DNA of 64,000 nucleotides from Nocardia inohanensis NBRC 100128. Lineage in GTDB: Bacteria > Actinomycetota > Actinomycetes > Mycobacteriales > Mycobacteriaceae. Positions 34,503 through 42,204 of the stretch are shown here, piece after piece (within the stretch, counting starts at the first letter, position 1; each line of letters starts with the position of its first letter). The translations under genes were made by a program, and so were the position numbers. The stretch is from NCBI RefSeq assembly GCF_001612945.1, contig NZ_BDBK01000008.1, forward strand, positions 372,001 to 436,000, given 5' to 3'. Under the pieces are notes generated by a model. The model saw only the letters and a list, made by a program, of their open reading frames with translations, made no database searches and was not told where the DNA came from.

Positions 34503-36728
34503 GTGTCTGTTGAACACCCGCCCATCGGAGAGGCCAGCACGGAGCCCGCCGCGGGCTGCCCCGTGACCGGACGCCTCAAGCCGCCGACCGAGGGCGGCAG
34601 CAACCGGGACTGGTGGCCCGACCAGGTCAATTTGAAGATCTTGCAGAAGAACCCGGACGTCATCAACCCGATGGGCGCGGACTTCGATTACGCGGCCGCG
34701 TTCAAGACCCTGGACCTGGCGGCGGTGAAGGCCGATATCGAAGCGGTCATGACCACCTCGCAGGACTGGTGGCCGGCCGACTTCGGGCATTACGGGCCGT
34801 TCTTCGTCCGCATGGCCTGGCATGCCGCGGGCACCTACCGCATCAACGACGGGCGCGGTGGAGCCGGTGCGGGCATGCAGCGCTTCGCTCCCCTGAACTC
34901 CTGGCCCGACAACGCCTCCCTGGACAAGGCGCGCCGGCTGCTGTGGCCGGTGAAGCAGAAGTACGGGCAGAAACTGTCGTGGGCCGACCTGATCGTGTAC
35001 GCCGGTAACGTCGCGCTCGAGTCGATGGGCTTCGAAACCTTCGGTTTCGGTGGCGGCCGCGAAGACCAGTGGGAGCCCGAAGAGGACGTGTACTGGGGTC
35101 CCGAGCACACCTGGCTCGGCGATGAGCGCTACACCGGCACCCGTGACCTGGAGAACCCGCTCGCCGCGGTCCAGATGGGCCTGATCTACGTGAATCCGGA
35201 AGGCCCCAACGGCAATCCGGACCCCCTCGCTGCCGCGATCGATATCCGCGAAACCTTCCGGCGCATGGCCATGAACGATGTGGAGACCGCGGCGCTGATC
35301 GTCGGCGGCCACACCTTCGGCAAAACTCACGGCGCCGGCGACGCCGAACTCGTCGGCCCCGAACCCGAAGCCGCGCCGATCGAACAGCAGGGCCTGGGCT
35401 GGAAGTCCAGCTTCGGCACCGGCGTCGGCAAGGACGCCATCACCTCCGGGCTCGAAGTCACCTGGACCCCCACCCCCACCAAGTGGGACAACTCGTTCCT
35501 GGAAACCCTCTACGGCTACGAGTGGGAGCTGACCAAGTCCCCCGCCGGCGCCAACCAGTGGACGCCCAAGAACGCGGGCGGCGCGGGCACGGTGCCCGAT
35601 GCGCATGTGGAAGGCAAGACCATCGCGCCCGGCATGCTCACCACCGACCTGTCGATGCGCCTGGACCCCATCTACGAGCAGATCACCCGCCGCTGGCTCG
35701 AGCATCCCGAAGAGCTGGCCCAGGAGTTCGCCAAAGCCTGGTACAAGCTGACCCACCGCGATATGGGTCCGGTCGTGCGCTACCTGGGCCCGCTGGTGCC
35801 CTCGGAGACCCTGCTGTGGCAGGACCCGATCCCGGCCGTCGACCACGAGCTGGTCGGCGCCGCCGAGATCGCCGACCTCAAGTCGCGCATCCTGGCCTCG
35901 GGTCTGACGGTGGCGCAGCTGGTTTCGACCGCGTGGGCCGCGGCCTCCTCCTTCCGTGGCAGCGACAAGCGCGGCGGCGCGAACGGCGGCCGGATCCGGC
36001 TGGAACCGCAGTCGGGCTGGGAGGTCAACGACCCCGACGAGCTGGCGCAGGTCATCCGGGTGCTGGAAGGCGTTCAGGAGCAGTTCAATTCGGCCCAGAC
36101 CGGCAATGTGCGGGTCTCGTTCGCGGACCTGGTGGTGCTCGGCGGTGTCGCGGCCATCGAGCAGGCGGCCAAGGCGGGCGGGTTCGATATCGAGGTGCCG
36201 TTCGCGCCGGGCCGCGCCGACGCCACCCAGCAGGACACCGATGTGGAGTCGTTCTCGGCGTTGGAGCCGACCGCCGACGGGTTCCGCAACTACCTGGGCA
36301 AGGGGCACCGGCTGCCGGCCGAATACCAGCTGGTGGATCGCGCGAACCTGCTGACGCTGTCGGCGCCGGAGATGACGGTGCTCATCGGTGGCCTGCGGGT
36401 GCTGGGCGCCAATCACAAAGGCTCGCAGCAGGGTGTGTTCACCTCGAACCCGGGTGTGCTGAGCAACGACTTCTTCGTGAACCTGCTGGATATGGCGACC
36501 GAATGGAAGCCGTCAGCGGCCGATGACGGCAGCTACGAGGGCGTGGACCGCGCCACCGGCAAGACCGTGTGGACCGGCAGCCGCATCGACCTGTTCTTCG
36601 GGTCGAACTCGCAGGTGCGCGCCATCGCCGAGGTGTACGCCACCGATGACGCCAAGCAGAAGTTCGTGACCGATTTCGTCAAGGCCTGGACCAAGGTGAT
36701 GAACCTGGATCGCTTCGACCTGGCCTGA
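34503..36728 (+). CDS. katG: Catalase-peroxidase
   Basis: A 741-residue bifunctional heme enzyme destroying H2O2 and peroxides; in mycobacteria it activates isoniazid. The distal site is FVRMAWHAAGTYR (Arg 103, Trp 106, His 107). The covalent-adduct Met-Tyr-Trp residues have their contexts present (YVNPEGPNG for Tyr). The proximal heme ligand His is in IVGGHTFGKTHGAG, and the Ser of the GKDAITSGLEVTW loop matches the isoniazid-relevant Ser of M. tuberculosis KatG. The C-terminal duplicated domain lacks heme. GTG start with GAAAGGAAT upstream. Co-transcribed with furA; ends at a strong hairpin. Confidence 0.98.
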   Translation: MSVEHPPIGEASTEPAAGCPVTGRLKPPTEGGSNRDWWPDQVNLKILQKNPDVINPMGADFDYAAAFKTLDLAAVKADIEAVMTTSQDWWPADFGHYGPFFVRMAWHAAGTYRINDGRGGAGAGMQRFAPLNSWPDNASLDKARRLLWPVKQKYGQKLSWADLIVYAGNVALESMGFETFGFGGGREDQWEPEEDVYWGPEHTWLGDERYTGTRDLENPLAAVQMGLIYVNPEGPNGNPDPLAAAIDIRETFRRMAMNDVETAALIVGGHTFGKTHGAGDAELVGPEPEAAPIEQQGLGWKSSFGTGVGKDAITSGLEVTWTPTPTKWDNSFLETLYGYEWELTKSPAGANQWTPKNAGGAGTVPDAHVEGKTIAPGMLTTDLSMRLDPIYEQITRRWLEHPEELAQEFAKAWYKLTHRDMGPVVRYLGPLVPSETLLWQDPIPAVDHELVGAAEIADLKSRILASGLTVAQLVSTAWAAASSFRGSDKRGGANGGRIRLEPQSGWEVNDPDELAQVIRVLEGVQEQFNSAQTGNVRVSFADLVVLGGVAAIEQAAKAGGFDIEVPFAPGRADATQQDTDVESFSALEPTADGFRNYLGKGHRLPAEYQLVDRANLLTLSAPEMTVLIGGLRVLGANHKGSQQGVFTSNPGVLSNDFFVNLLDMATEWKPSAADDGSYEGVDRATGKTVWTGSRIDLFFGSNSQVRAIAEVYATDDAKQKFVTDFVKAWTKVMNLDRFDLA

Positions 36729-36744
36729 GCACTCCCCTGCCGTC

Positions 36745-36777
36745 GCGCCCCGCGAACCGGACGGGTTCGCGGGGCGC
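36745..36777 (+). terminator. Terminator hairpin after katG
   Basis: A 14-bp perfect stem (GCGCCCCGCGAACC / GGTTCGCGGGGCGC) with a 5-base loop, 16 bases after the katG stop and 22 bases before the end of the convergent gene. It probably works in both directions. Confidence 0.8.
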
Positions 36778-36798
36778 CGCGCTGTGCGGGCCGAAAGG

Positions 36799-37683
36799 TC
36801 AAGCGGTGGCGGGTTTCTGCGGCCAGCGGATATCGGCGACCAGACCGTAATGGTCGCTGGCGAGGATGCCGGTCAACGGTTCGTGGAAGGCCGGCTCGAC
36901 CTCCAGCAGCCGCCCGGCGCCTTCGGGACGCAGGAACGGATCCCCCACCATCACATAGTCGATGCGTTGCGGCGGCACGTTCAGGAACCGCGCGGACGGA
37001 TTGGTCAGCGGATCGTAGGTGCGGCCGGGATCGCCGGGGCGCAGGGTCGACCAGGCGTCCACGTAATAGGTGCTGCGGCCCTCGATGACCGCGTTGGCGC
37101 CCAGGAACCGCATCTCGTCCGAGTCCGGTTTGGCGTTGAAGTCACCGCACAGGATCGGCGGCAGCGCGGTGGTGTCCTTCTCGTGGCGAGCGCGGATCGC
37201 GGCGTCGATGGCCAGGACCTGCCGCACCCGCTGATACGCCTGCGCGGGCGGCGGCGCGAGATGAGTGCTGAACACGTCAGCGCCGGCGGTGTGCGCGTAC
37301 AAAAGTTCGGCCTGCATGGTCCAGGACGGGTGCGGATCCGGCGGCGACGGATCCACCGGCAACGCGATCACCTCATGACGATCGATCGGCCAGCGGCTCA
37401 AAACGGCCGACCCGAACCGCAACTGCGGGCGATCGGGCAGGAACGGCAGCGCGTAACCGCCGAAACACCAGTGCCAGCGCCCCTCCGGCGCGTTCTGCAC
37501 CAACCAGCCCGCCGTATTGCTGCCCGGCTCCCCCACATCCTCCCAAACCTCTTGCAGGCACACCACATCCGGGTCCAAGCGTTCGAACCACGCCAGGATC
37601 TCCTGCCGCCGCCGCTCCCAATGCGGCTCCAGCAGCGACCCCATGTTCAGCTGCGCGACCCGCAGCACTCCCGCCTGCGCCAT
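36799..37683 (-). CDS. Endonuclease/exonuclease/phosphatase family protein
   Basis: A 294-residue member of the EEP superfamily (DNase I / sphingomyelinase / inositol phosphatase fold). Conserved elements in order: LRVAQLNMGS, PDVVCLQEVWEDVG with the metal-binding Glu, FSTHLAPP, ILCGDFNAKPDSDEM, RIDYVMVGD and ASDHYGLVADI with the catalytic Asp-His. There is no signal peptide. The substrate cannot be told from sequence; a phosphodiesterase acting on nucleic acid or a lipid head group is possible. It converges with katG. Confidence 0.88.
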   Translation of the reverse strand: MAQAGVLRVAQLNMGSLLEPHWERRRQEILAWFERLDPDVVCLQEVWEDVGEPGSNTAGWLVQNAPEGRWHWCFGGYALPFLPDRPQLRFGSAVLSRWPIDRHEVIALPVDPSPPDPHPSWTMQAELLYAHTAGADVFSTHLAPPPAQAYQRVRQVLAIDAAIRARHEKDTTALPPILCGDFNAKPDSDEMRFLGANAVIEGRSTYYVDAWSTLRPGDPGRTYDPLTNPSARFLNVPPQRIDYVMVGDPFLRPEGAGRLLEVEPAFHEPLTGILASDHYGLVADIRWPQKPATA

Positions 37684-37791
37684 ACCCCGATCCTTCCCGC
37701 TCCCCTGTTCCCGCGAGCCTATGCCGCGCCACGGAGTTCACGCGATCGAATTGCGCATGCGCGGTATGCGATTCACTCATGCAAGCACCCC

Positions 37792-38382
37792 GCCACCGCA
37801 CTGAAACCTCTCGAATCCGCCGCACTCATCGGCAATTCCATGGGCGGCGTGGTCGCGGTCAACGTAGCGGTCCAACATCCCACCCGAGTACGGAAGATCA
37901 TCTCCATCGGCGGGGTCGGCACCGGACTGTTCGGACCCACCCCCAGCGAAGGCACCCGGCTGCTACAACAGTTCGCCGACGCACCCAGCCGCGACGGGCT
38001 GCTGCGCTGGCTGGAATGCATGGTCCACGACCCGAAGATGCTCACCGACGACCTCATCGAAGAACGCTGGGAGACAGCGAAGAACCCCGAATCGCATGCG
38101 GCGCTCAAAGCCATGTACGGCTCGGAAGCCTTCGCCATCCAACAACAATTCCGCACCGGCTCCCCCACCCCGCCCTACTGGTCACTCCTGCACCAGGTGA
38201 AATGCCCGACGCTGCTCGCCTGGGGCGCCGACGACCGGCAATGCCCGCTCGATATGGCACTGGTACCGCTGCGAGTCATTCCGAACGCCGAAATGCACGT
38301 GTTTCCCCAGTGCGGGCACTGGGTCATGTACGAAGCGAAGCAAGCCTTCGAACGCGTGAGCCTCGAGTTCCTGCAACGGTGA
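37792..38382 (+). pseudogene. 5'-truncated meta-cleavage-type alpha/beta hydrolase
   Basis: The frame from about 37792 reads as the C-terminal two thirds of a BphD/HsaD-like hydrolase: nucleophile elbow LIGNSMGGVVAVN, a cap region, CPTLLAWGADDRQCPLD with the acid residue, and VFPQCGHWVMYEAKQAFERVSLEFL with the His. The N-terminal ~90-110 residues with the oxyanion HGxG strand are absent, and no start codon precedes the elbow in frame. The sequence upstream belongs to the divergent EEP gene region. It is most likely a decayed fragment of an aromatic or sterol ring-cleavage hydrolase. Confidence 0.8.
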
Positions 38383-38390
38383 ACCCGGCC

Positions 38391-38410
38391 GGGGCGGCCC
38401 ACACCGCCCC
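38391..38410. terminator. Short hairpin between convergent genes
   Basis: GGGGCGG and CCGCCCC with a 6-base loop, between the hydrolase remnant and the SCO6745-family gene. A short but very GC-rich stem. Confidence 0.4.
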
Positions 38411-38420
38411 GCAGCCTTCC

Positions 38421-39167
38421 TCAGCGGCGCGCGAAAACCGTTTCGTGACAAGCAGTCAGCAAAGACACCAACTCCCGGCCCTCCGCCTCGCTCAACACCG
38501 CGAACACCGGCGCACTCAACTCATCGGTCAGCGCCTCGGCCTGCATCCACCGGCCCTTCAACTCCGCGGTGATCTCCTCGAACGGCTCCGGCCAGCCATA
38601 ACTACGCGCCTGATCCGGCCCCGACGAGAGCGGAGAACCCCCAATCAGCACCGCCTGCAACGGGGTCAAACCACTGGCCCGCACCGCCATCAAATGCAGG
38701 CCGCCACGCAGTTCCCGCAGAGCCTGAATCAAATGCAGCACGCGAGCCGGGGCATCCTGCGCCTGCGGCAGCGCCCGCCAGCCCGCGAACAACGGCACCC
38801 CCGCCGGATCCGCCGCCGACACCACCTTGTCCAACAGCTCCGCCAAACGCTCGGCCGGTTCGAACCCCGCCAGCTTGCGACGCCCGAAATCCTGGCAGGC
38901 CCGCAGATAGCCCTCCGCGCCCTTGGCCGCGGGCATCGCCGCCGTCGACTCCCAAGCCGCGCTGATCGGCCCGGCGGGGAAGAAACCGAAGGCCGCCACC
39001 ACGATATCGGCGGGCACCTCCCCCAGCACGCCCGCACGCCCACGCGTGTAGGCCGGTAGGAAACCCGGCACCCCCACCTCCGCGACGAAGACCTTCGCCT
39101 CCCGGGAGAACATGAATCCCCCACCGATCTGCTGGATCTGATCCTTCACCGCGGACGCTACCGACAT
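38421..39167 (-). CDS. SCO6745 family protein
   Basis: A 248-residue helical soluble protein of the actinobacterial SCO6745 type, recognised by FVAEVGVPGFLPAYTRGRAGVLGEVPADIVVAAFGFFPAGPISAAWE near the N-terminus, the middle ADPAGVPLFAGWRALPQAQDAPARVLHLIQALRELRGGLHLMAVRASGLTPLQAVLI, and a C-terminal winged-helix-like part (YGWPEPFEEITAELKGRWMQAEALTDELSAPVFAVL). The function is unknown. The start ATG 39167 follows GAGAGGAACGGAC. It stands alone, convergent with the hydrolase remnant. Confidence 0.75.
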   Translation of the reverse strand: MSVASAVKDQIQQIGGGFMFSREAKVFVAEVGVPGFLPAYTRGRAGVLGEVPADIVVAAFGFFPAGPISAAWESTAAMPAAKGAEGYLRACQDFGRRKLAGFEPAERLAELLDKVVSAADPAGVPLFAGWRALPQAQDAPARVLHLIQALRELRGGLHLMAVRASGLTPLQAVLIGGSPLSSGPDQARSYGWPEPFEEITAELKGRWMQAEALTDELSAPVFAVLSEAEGRELVSLLTACHETVFARR

Positions 39168-39461
39168 GTCCGTTCCTCTCTGAGCGGAAAGCGTATTCGG
39201 CTCCGACACTATTTCACCCGATTCGGACGCCGTACAGGGGCCACCCATCCCCCGGCCCGAGAGACCAAAACAACTCCGCCACAGCCGCTTTCGCATGCCG
39301 TACGCTCGAAGACGACGAGAGGTGAGCTCCATGACCTGTCCACCACACCCGCCGCCGGCGACCCGCACCCGCGAAAACCCCAACTGCGTTGCCGCCGAAC
39401 GTTCCTCAGCTCACACCCGCACCTCCCGGACCACACCGGCAATTCAGCTAACGTTCACGCG

Positions 39462-40172
39462 GTGCTAGGACATTCACACGCGACCAGCGGCGCGCTCGCC
39501 TGGTCGGCAGCAGCCGCGGCGCTCCCGCTCACCGTATTGACCTACCCCGCAATGCAATCCGGGGCCATCGGCGGCGTCGACCTCGTCATGGGAACCTTCC
39601 TCACCGCCGGCGCCGCCCTGCTCCCCGACGCCGACCACCCCAACGGCACCATCTCCCATGTCCTCGGGCCCGTCAGCCACGCCGCCTGCAAAGCCATCTC
39701 GTGGATCTCCGGCGGACACCGCCACGGCACCCACAGCTTCGCCTTCGTCGCCCTCGTCACCTACGGCACCTGGGCCGGCGAACACTGGATCGGACGCAAC
39801 TTCACCCTCGCGCTCGTCTTCTTCCTGCTCGCCCTCGCCGTACGCGCACTCAACCTCGCACCCACCGGCGACAGCATCAAAGCCTGGGGCACAGTGGTGA
39901 TCCTCGCCGCCTGCGGAACCTTCGCCATCGACCACTGGATCAGCGACAAACCCGCCTGGCTGCCCTTCTCCGTCGGACTCGGCGCCCTCGCCCACCTCAT
40001 CGGCGACTGCCTCACCGACCGCGGCTGCCGGCTGCTGTGGCCACTCAAGGTCCGCACCCGGCTACCCATCATCGACCGCACCGGCAACAAGATGGAAACC
40101 CTTGTCGTCGTACCACTGTTCGCCCTCGGAACACTCGCACTGCTGTGGTACACGATCACCCACCAGCCGTGA
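39462..40172 (+). CDS. YdjM/DUF457-type membrane-bound metal-dependent hydrolase
   Basis: A 236-residue polytopic protein. The family metal-binding motifs are at the start (GHSHATSGALAW), the first loop (LLPDADHPNGTISHVLGP), GGHRHGTHSFAFVALV, and LIGDCLTDRGCRLLWP in a late loop. In E. coli the family member YdjM belongs to the SOS regulon; relatives may cleave lipids or head groups in the membrane. Natural substrate unknown. GTG start. The 293-base gap before it shows no recognised feature. A phosphoribosyltransferase follows after 17 bases in the same direction. Confidence 0.85.
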   Translation: MLGHSHATSGALAWSAAAAALPLTVLTYPAMQSGAIGGVDLVMGTFLTAGAALLPDADHPNGTISHVLGPVSHAACKAISWISGGHRHGTHSFAFVALVTYGTWAGEHWIGRNFTLALVFFLLALAVRALNLAPTGDSIKAWGTVVILAACGTFAIDHWISDKPAWLPFSVGLGALAHLIGDCLTDRGCRLLWPLKVRTRLPIIDRTGNKMETLVVVPLFALGTLALLWYTITHQP

Positions 40173-40189
40173 GTCGATACGATGCGCGG

Positions 40190-40684
40190 ATGAGCGATCG
40201 CGAGGAACTCAGCTGGGAACTATTCGGTGACGCGAGCCGCGAGCTCGCGCAAACCATCGCAGACGACGGCTTCGAACCCGACCTGATCCTCTCGATCGCC
40301 CGCGGCGGGCTATTCGTAGCCGGATCCCTCGGCTACGCCCTCGACGTCAAGAACCTGCACGTCATGAACGTCGAGTTCTACACCGGCGTGAACCAGCGGC
40401 TCGACCTGCCCGTCATGCTCCCGCCCGTCCCCAGCAAAGTCGACCTCACCGGCGCGACCGTCCTGGTCGCCGACGACGTCGCCGACACCGGCAAAACCCT
40501 GAAACTCGTGCGCGACTTCTGCGCCGACCACGTCGCCGAAGTCCGCTGCGCGGTCATCTACCAGAAACCCCACTCCGAAGTGGACTGCGAATACGTGTGG
40601 AAACGCACCGACCGCTGGATCAACTTCCCCTGGTCGGTACTGCCGCCCGTCGCCAAACACGAAGTCCGCGTCCTCGACGCCTGA
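40190..40684 (+). CDS. Phosphoribosyltransferase family protein
   Basis: A 164-residue type I PRTase-fold protein. The PRPP loop is VLVADDVADTGKTLKLVRDFC, with the acidic pair ADDVADTGKT. An N-terminal EPDLILSIARGGLFVAGSLGYAL strand-loop binds pyrophosphate. The C-terminal part KRTDRWINFPW resembles the xanthine/guanine PRTase (Gpt-like) or ComF/regulator group. The hood is short, so the purine base cannot be assigned. ATG at 40190, 17 bases after the membrane hydrolase gene. It ends at a strong bidirectional terminator. Confidence 0.85.
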   Translation: MSDREELSWELFGDASRELAQTIADDGFEPDLILSIARGGLFVAGSLGYALDVKNLHVMNVEFYTGVNQRLDLPVMLPPVPSKVDLTGATVLVADDVADTGKTLKLVRDFCADHVAEVRCAVIYQKPHSEVDCEYVWKRTDRWINFPWSVLPPVAKHEVRVLDA

Positions 40685-40697
40685 CCGCCGAAAACAC

Positions 40698-40730
40698 AAC
40701 GCGCCGGGTTCGATTCGAACCCGGCGCGTT
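40698..40730. terminator. Bidirectional terminator
   Basis: A perfect 15-bp stem (AACGCGCCGGGTTCG / CGAACCCGGCGCGTT) with loop ATT, midway between the convergent phosphoribosyltransferase and cyclophilin genes. Confidence 0.88.
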
Positions 40731-40747
40731 CACGTTGCGAGCAGACG

Positions 40748-41245
40748 TCAGGCCAGCTCGGCCGAGAGAATGGTCACGCCGGCGAGATCCTTCGGCACAT
40801 CGCCGTGGCCGCCCTTGTTACCGGTCGCCACACCCTCGATCGCATCCACCACATCGGTGCCGTCCACGACCTTGCCGAACACCGCGTAACCGAAACCATC
40901 CTGGCCCGGGTAGTTCAGGAAGCCATTGTTGCTGGTGTTGATGAAGAACTGCGCGCTCGCCGAATGCGGAGCCGACGTACGCGCCATCGCGACGGTGTAC
41001 TTGTCGTTCTTCAGCCCGTTCGACGCCTCGTTCTCCACGGTCTGCGGCGCCGGCTTCTGCTGGAACTCAGGAGTGAACCCGCCACCCTGAATCATGAAAT
41101 TCGGGATAACCCGGTGGAACACCGTATTGGAGTAGTGGCCCGCCTTGACGTAGTCGACGAAATTCGCGACGGTCTTCGGCGCCTTGGCCTCGTCGAGTTC
41201 CAGGGTGATATCCCCGGCGGAGGTCTTCAGGAGCACTTTGGTCAT
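40748..41245 (-). CDS. ppiB: Cyclophilin-type peptidyl-prolyl isomerase, E. coli PpiB-like
   Basis: A 165-residue cytoplasmic cyclophilin, cis-trans isomerase for prolyl bonds. Active-site elements: FHRVIPNFMIQGGGFTP (Arg of FHR, Phe, Met, Gln), MARTSAPHSASAQFFIN, and GYAVFGKVVDGTDVVDAI. It aligns nearly without gaps to E. coli PpiB, including ENEASNGLKND and the VATGNKGGHGDVPKD tail, more closely than expected for the usual actinobacterial PpiA, and has no signal peptide. The ATG at 41245 is taken; a GTATGGGGCGC stretch upstream offers ATG 41254. It stands alone next to a strong terminator. Confidence 0.93.
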   Translation of the reverse strand: MTKVLLKTSAGDITLELDEAKAPKTVANFVDYVKAGHYSNTVFHRVIPNFMIQGGGFTPEFQQKPAPQTVENEASNGLKNDKYTVAMARTSAPHSASAQFFINTSNNGFLNYPGQDGFGYAVFGKVVDGTDVVDAIEGVATGNKGGHGDVPKDLAGVTILSAELA

Positions 41246-41476
41246 GCGCCCCATCGTATGGGAGACCCGGAACGGATAACCGCGCGGCACCGCAAGATCT
41301 CGCCGCGAAGCCCGCAAATGCTTGCGGCACAACCACACTCGCACCCCGATACGGTCCAGCCGATCGCACGGTAACCAGCCGACGGGACGAGCCCCTCTTT
41401 TCAAGAGCCTTCAGTCTGATTGGTTGGACTCGTTCTGTTCGCCGGGTGGTGAGGACGGGATTCTTCAATCAGGAAT

Positions 41477-41495
41477 ACATGCATAGATGCGCATA
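41477..41495. repeat. 19-bp direct repeat, copy 1
   Basis: ACATGCATAGATGCGCATA, located just downstream of the YaeR-type gene. Copy 2 (42047-42065) differs at one base. The copies are 570 bases apart and bracket the gene. Confidence 0.7.
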
Positions 41496-41541
41496 GTGCC
41501 ATTGCCTAATTGGATGTCCGAGACGCCGAGGGCGCCGCCGC

Positions 41542-41928
41542 TCATGCTTCGTACAGTTCGAGCGGCAGGCCATCCGGATCGAAGAAGAAACCGAAACGCT
41601 TCCCCGTGAACTCGTCGACCCGCAGCTCCTCCACTCGCGCACCCCGTCCTGCGAGTTCGGCCAGGGCCTCACCCACATCCGGTACCACGAAGGCCAGATG
41701 GCGCAGGCCGGCGGCCTCCGGCCGGGACGGCCGCGGGGGCGGCTCCGGGAAGGAGAACAGCTCCAGCTGCCCGCCGTCCGGGAGCGCCAGATCCAGCTTG
41801 TACGAACACCTTTCGACCCGAAGGTGCTCGGCCAGCACTTTCAGCCCGAGGACCTCGACATAGAACGCCTTCGACTTCTCGTAATCCGAGGCGATGATCG
41901 CGACGTGATGGATCCGTTGCAGCTCCAC
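41542..41928 (-). CDS. YaeR/GloA2-type VOC family protein
   Basis: A 128-residue vicinal-oxygen-chelate protein of the YaeR subgroup (glyoxalase I relatives): IHHVAIIASDYEKSKAFYVEVLGL with metal His, RVERCSYKLDLALPDGGQLELFSFPEPPPRPSRPEAAGLRHLAFVV with Glu and second His, and GFFFDPDGLPLELYE with final Glu. It probably binds a divalent metal; the substrate is unknown. The start is uncertain: GTG 41928 gives the family-typical MELQRIHHV, while an upstream ATG at 42072 would add 48 residues without family match. It is flanked by 19-bp direct repeats in AT-richer DNA. Confidence 0.82.
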   Translation of the reverse strand: MELQRIHHVAIIASDYEKSKAFYVEVLGLKVLAEHLRVERCSYKLDLALPDGGQLELFSFPEPPPRPSRPEAAGLRHLAFVVPDVGEALAELAGRGARVEELRVDEFTGKRFGFFFDPDGLPLELYEA

Positions 41929-42046
41929 CTGCCAGACGCTAGCCCACCCCTCCGACAGAAATCGGCCGGCGCGGCCGGCCCCCTCCCCTGGGCTGTTCTT
42001 TGAACAGTTCGAGAGTGTGTGGCGTTCCTGCGACATACTGACGACC

Positions 42047-42065
42047 ACATGCGTAGATGCGCATA
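42047..42065. repeat. 19-bp direct repeat, copy 2
   Basis: ACATGCGTAGATGCGCATA, upstream of the YaeR-type gene and followed within 10 bases by the related CATGTAGATATG. It could be part of its promoter or operator, or mark an insertion boundary. Confidence 0.7.
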
Positions 42066-42154
42066 TTTCCATGTAGATATGTAATTACTACAGGTTTGAG
42101 CTGCGGGGGCGCGCAATGCGAGGGCCGGTTCGGCTCATCGCTCACGCCATAACA

Positions 42155-42195
42155 GGTAGGGGGCCCGACGCCTCTACGGCGTTGAGCCCCCTACC
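42155..42195 (-). terminator. Terminator after metY with nested hairpin
   Basis: A 10-bp stem GGTAGGGGGC / GCCCCCTACC encloses a second small stem ACGCC / GGCGT. It begins 10 bases past the metY stop on the minus strand. Confidence 0.75.
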
Positions 42196-42204
42196 CCGCT
42201 TGAA

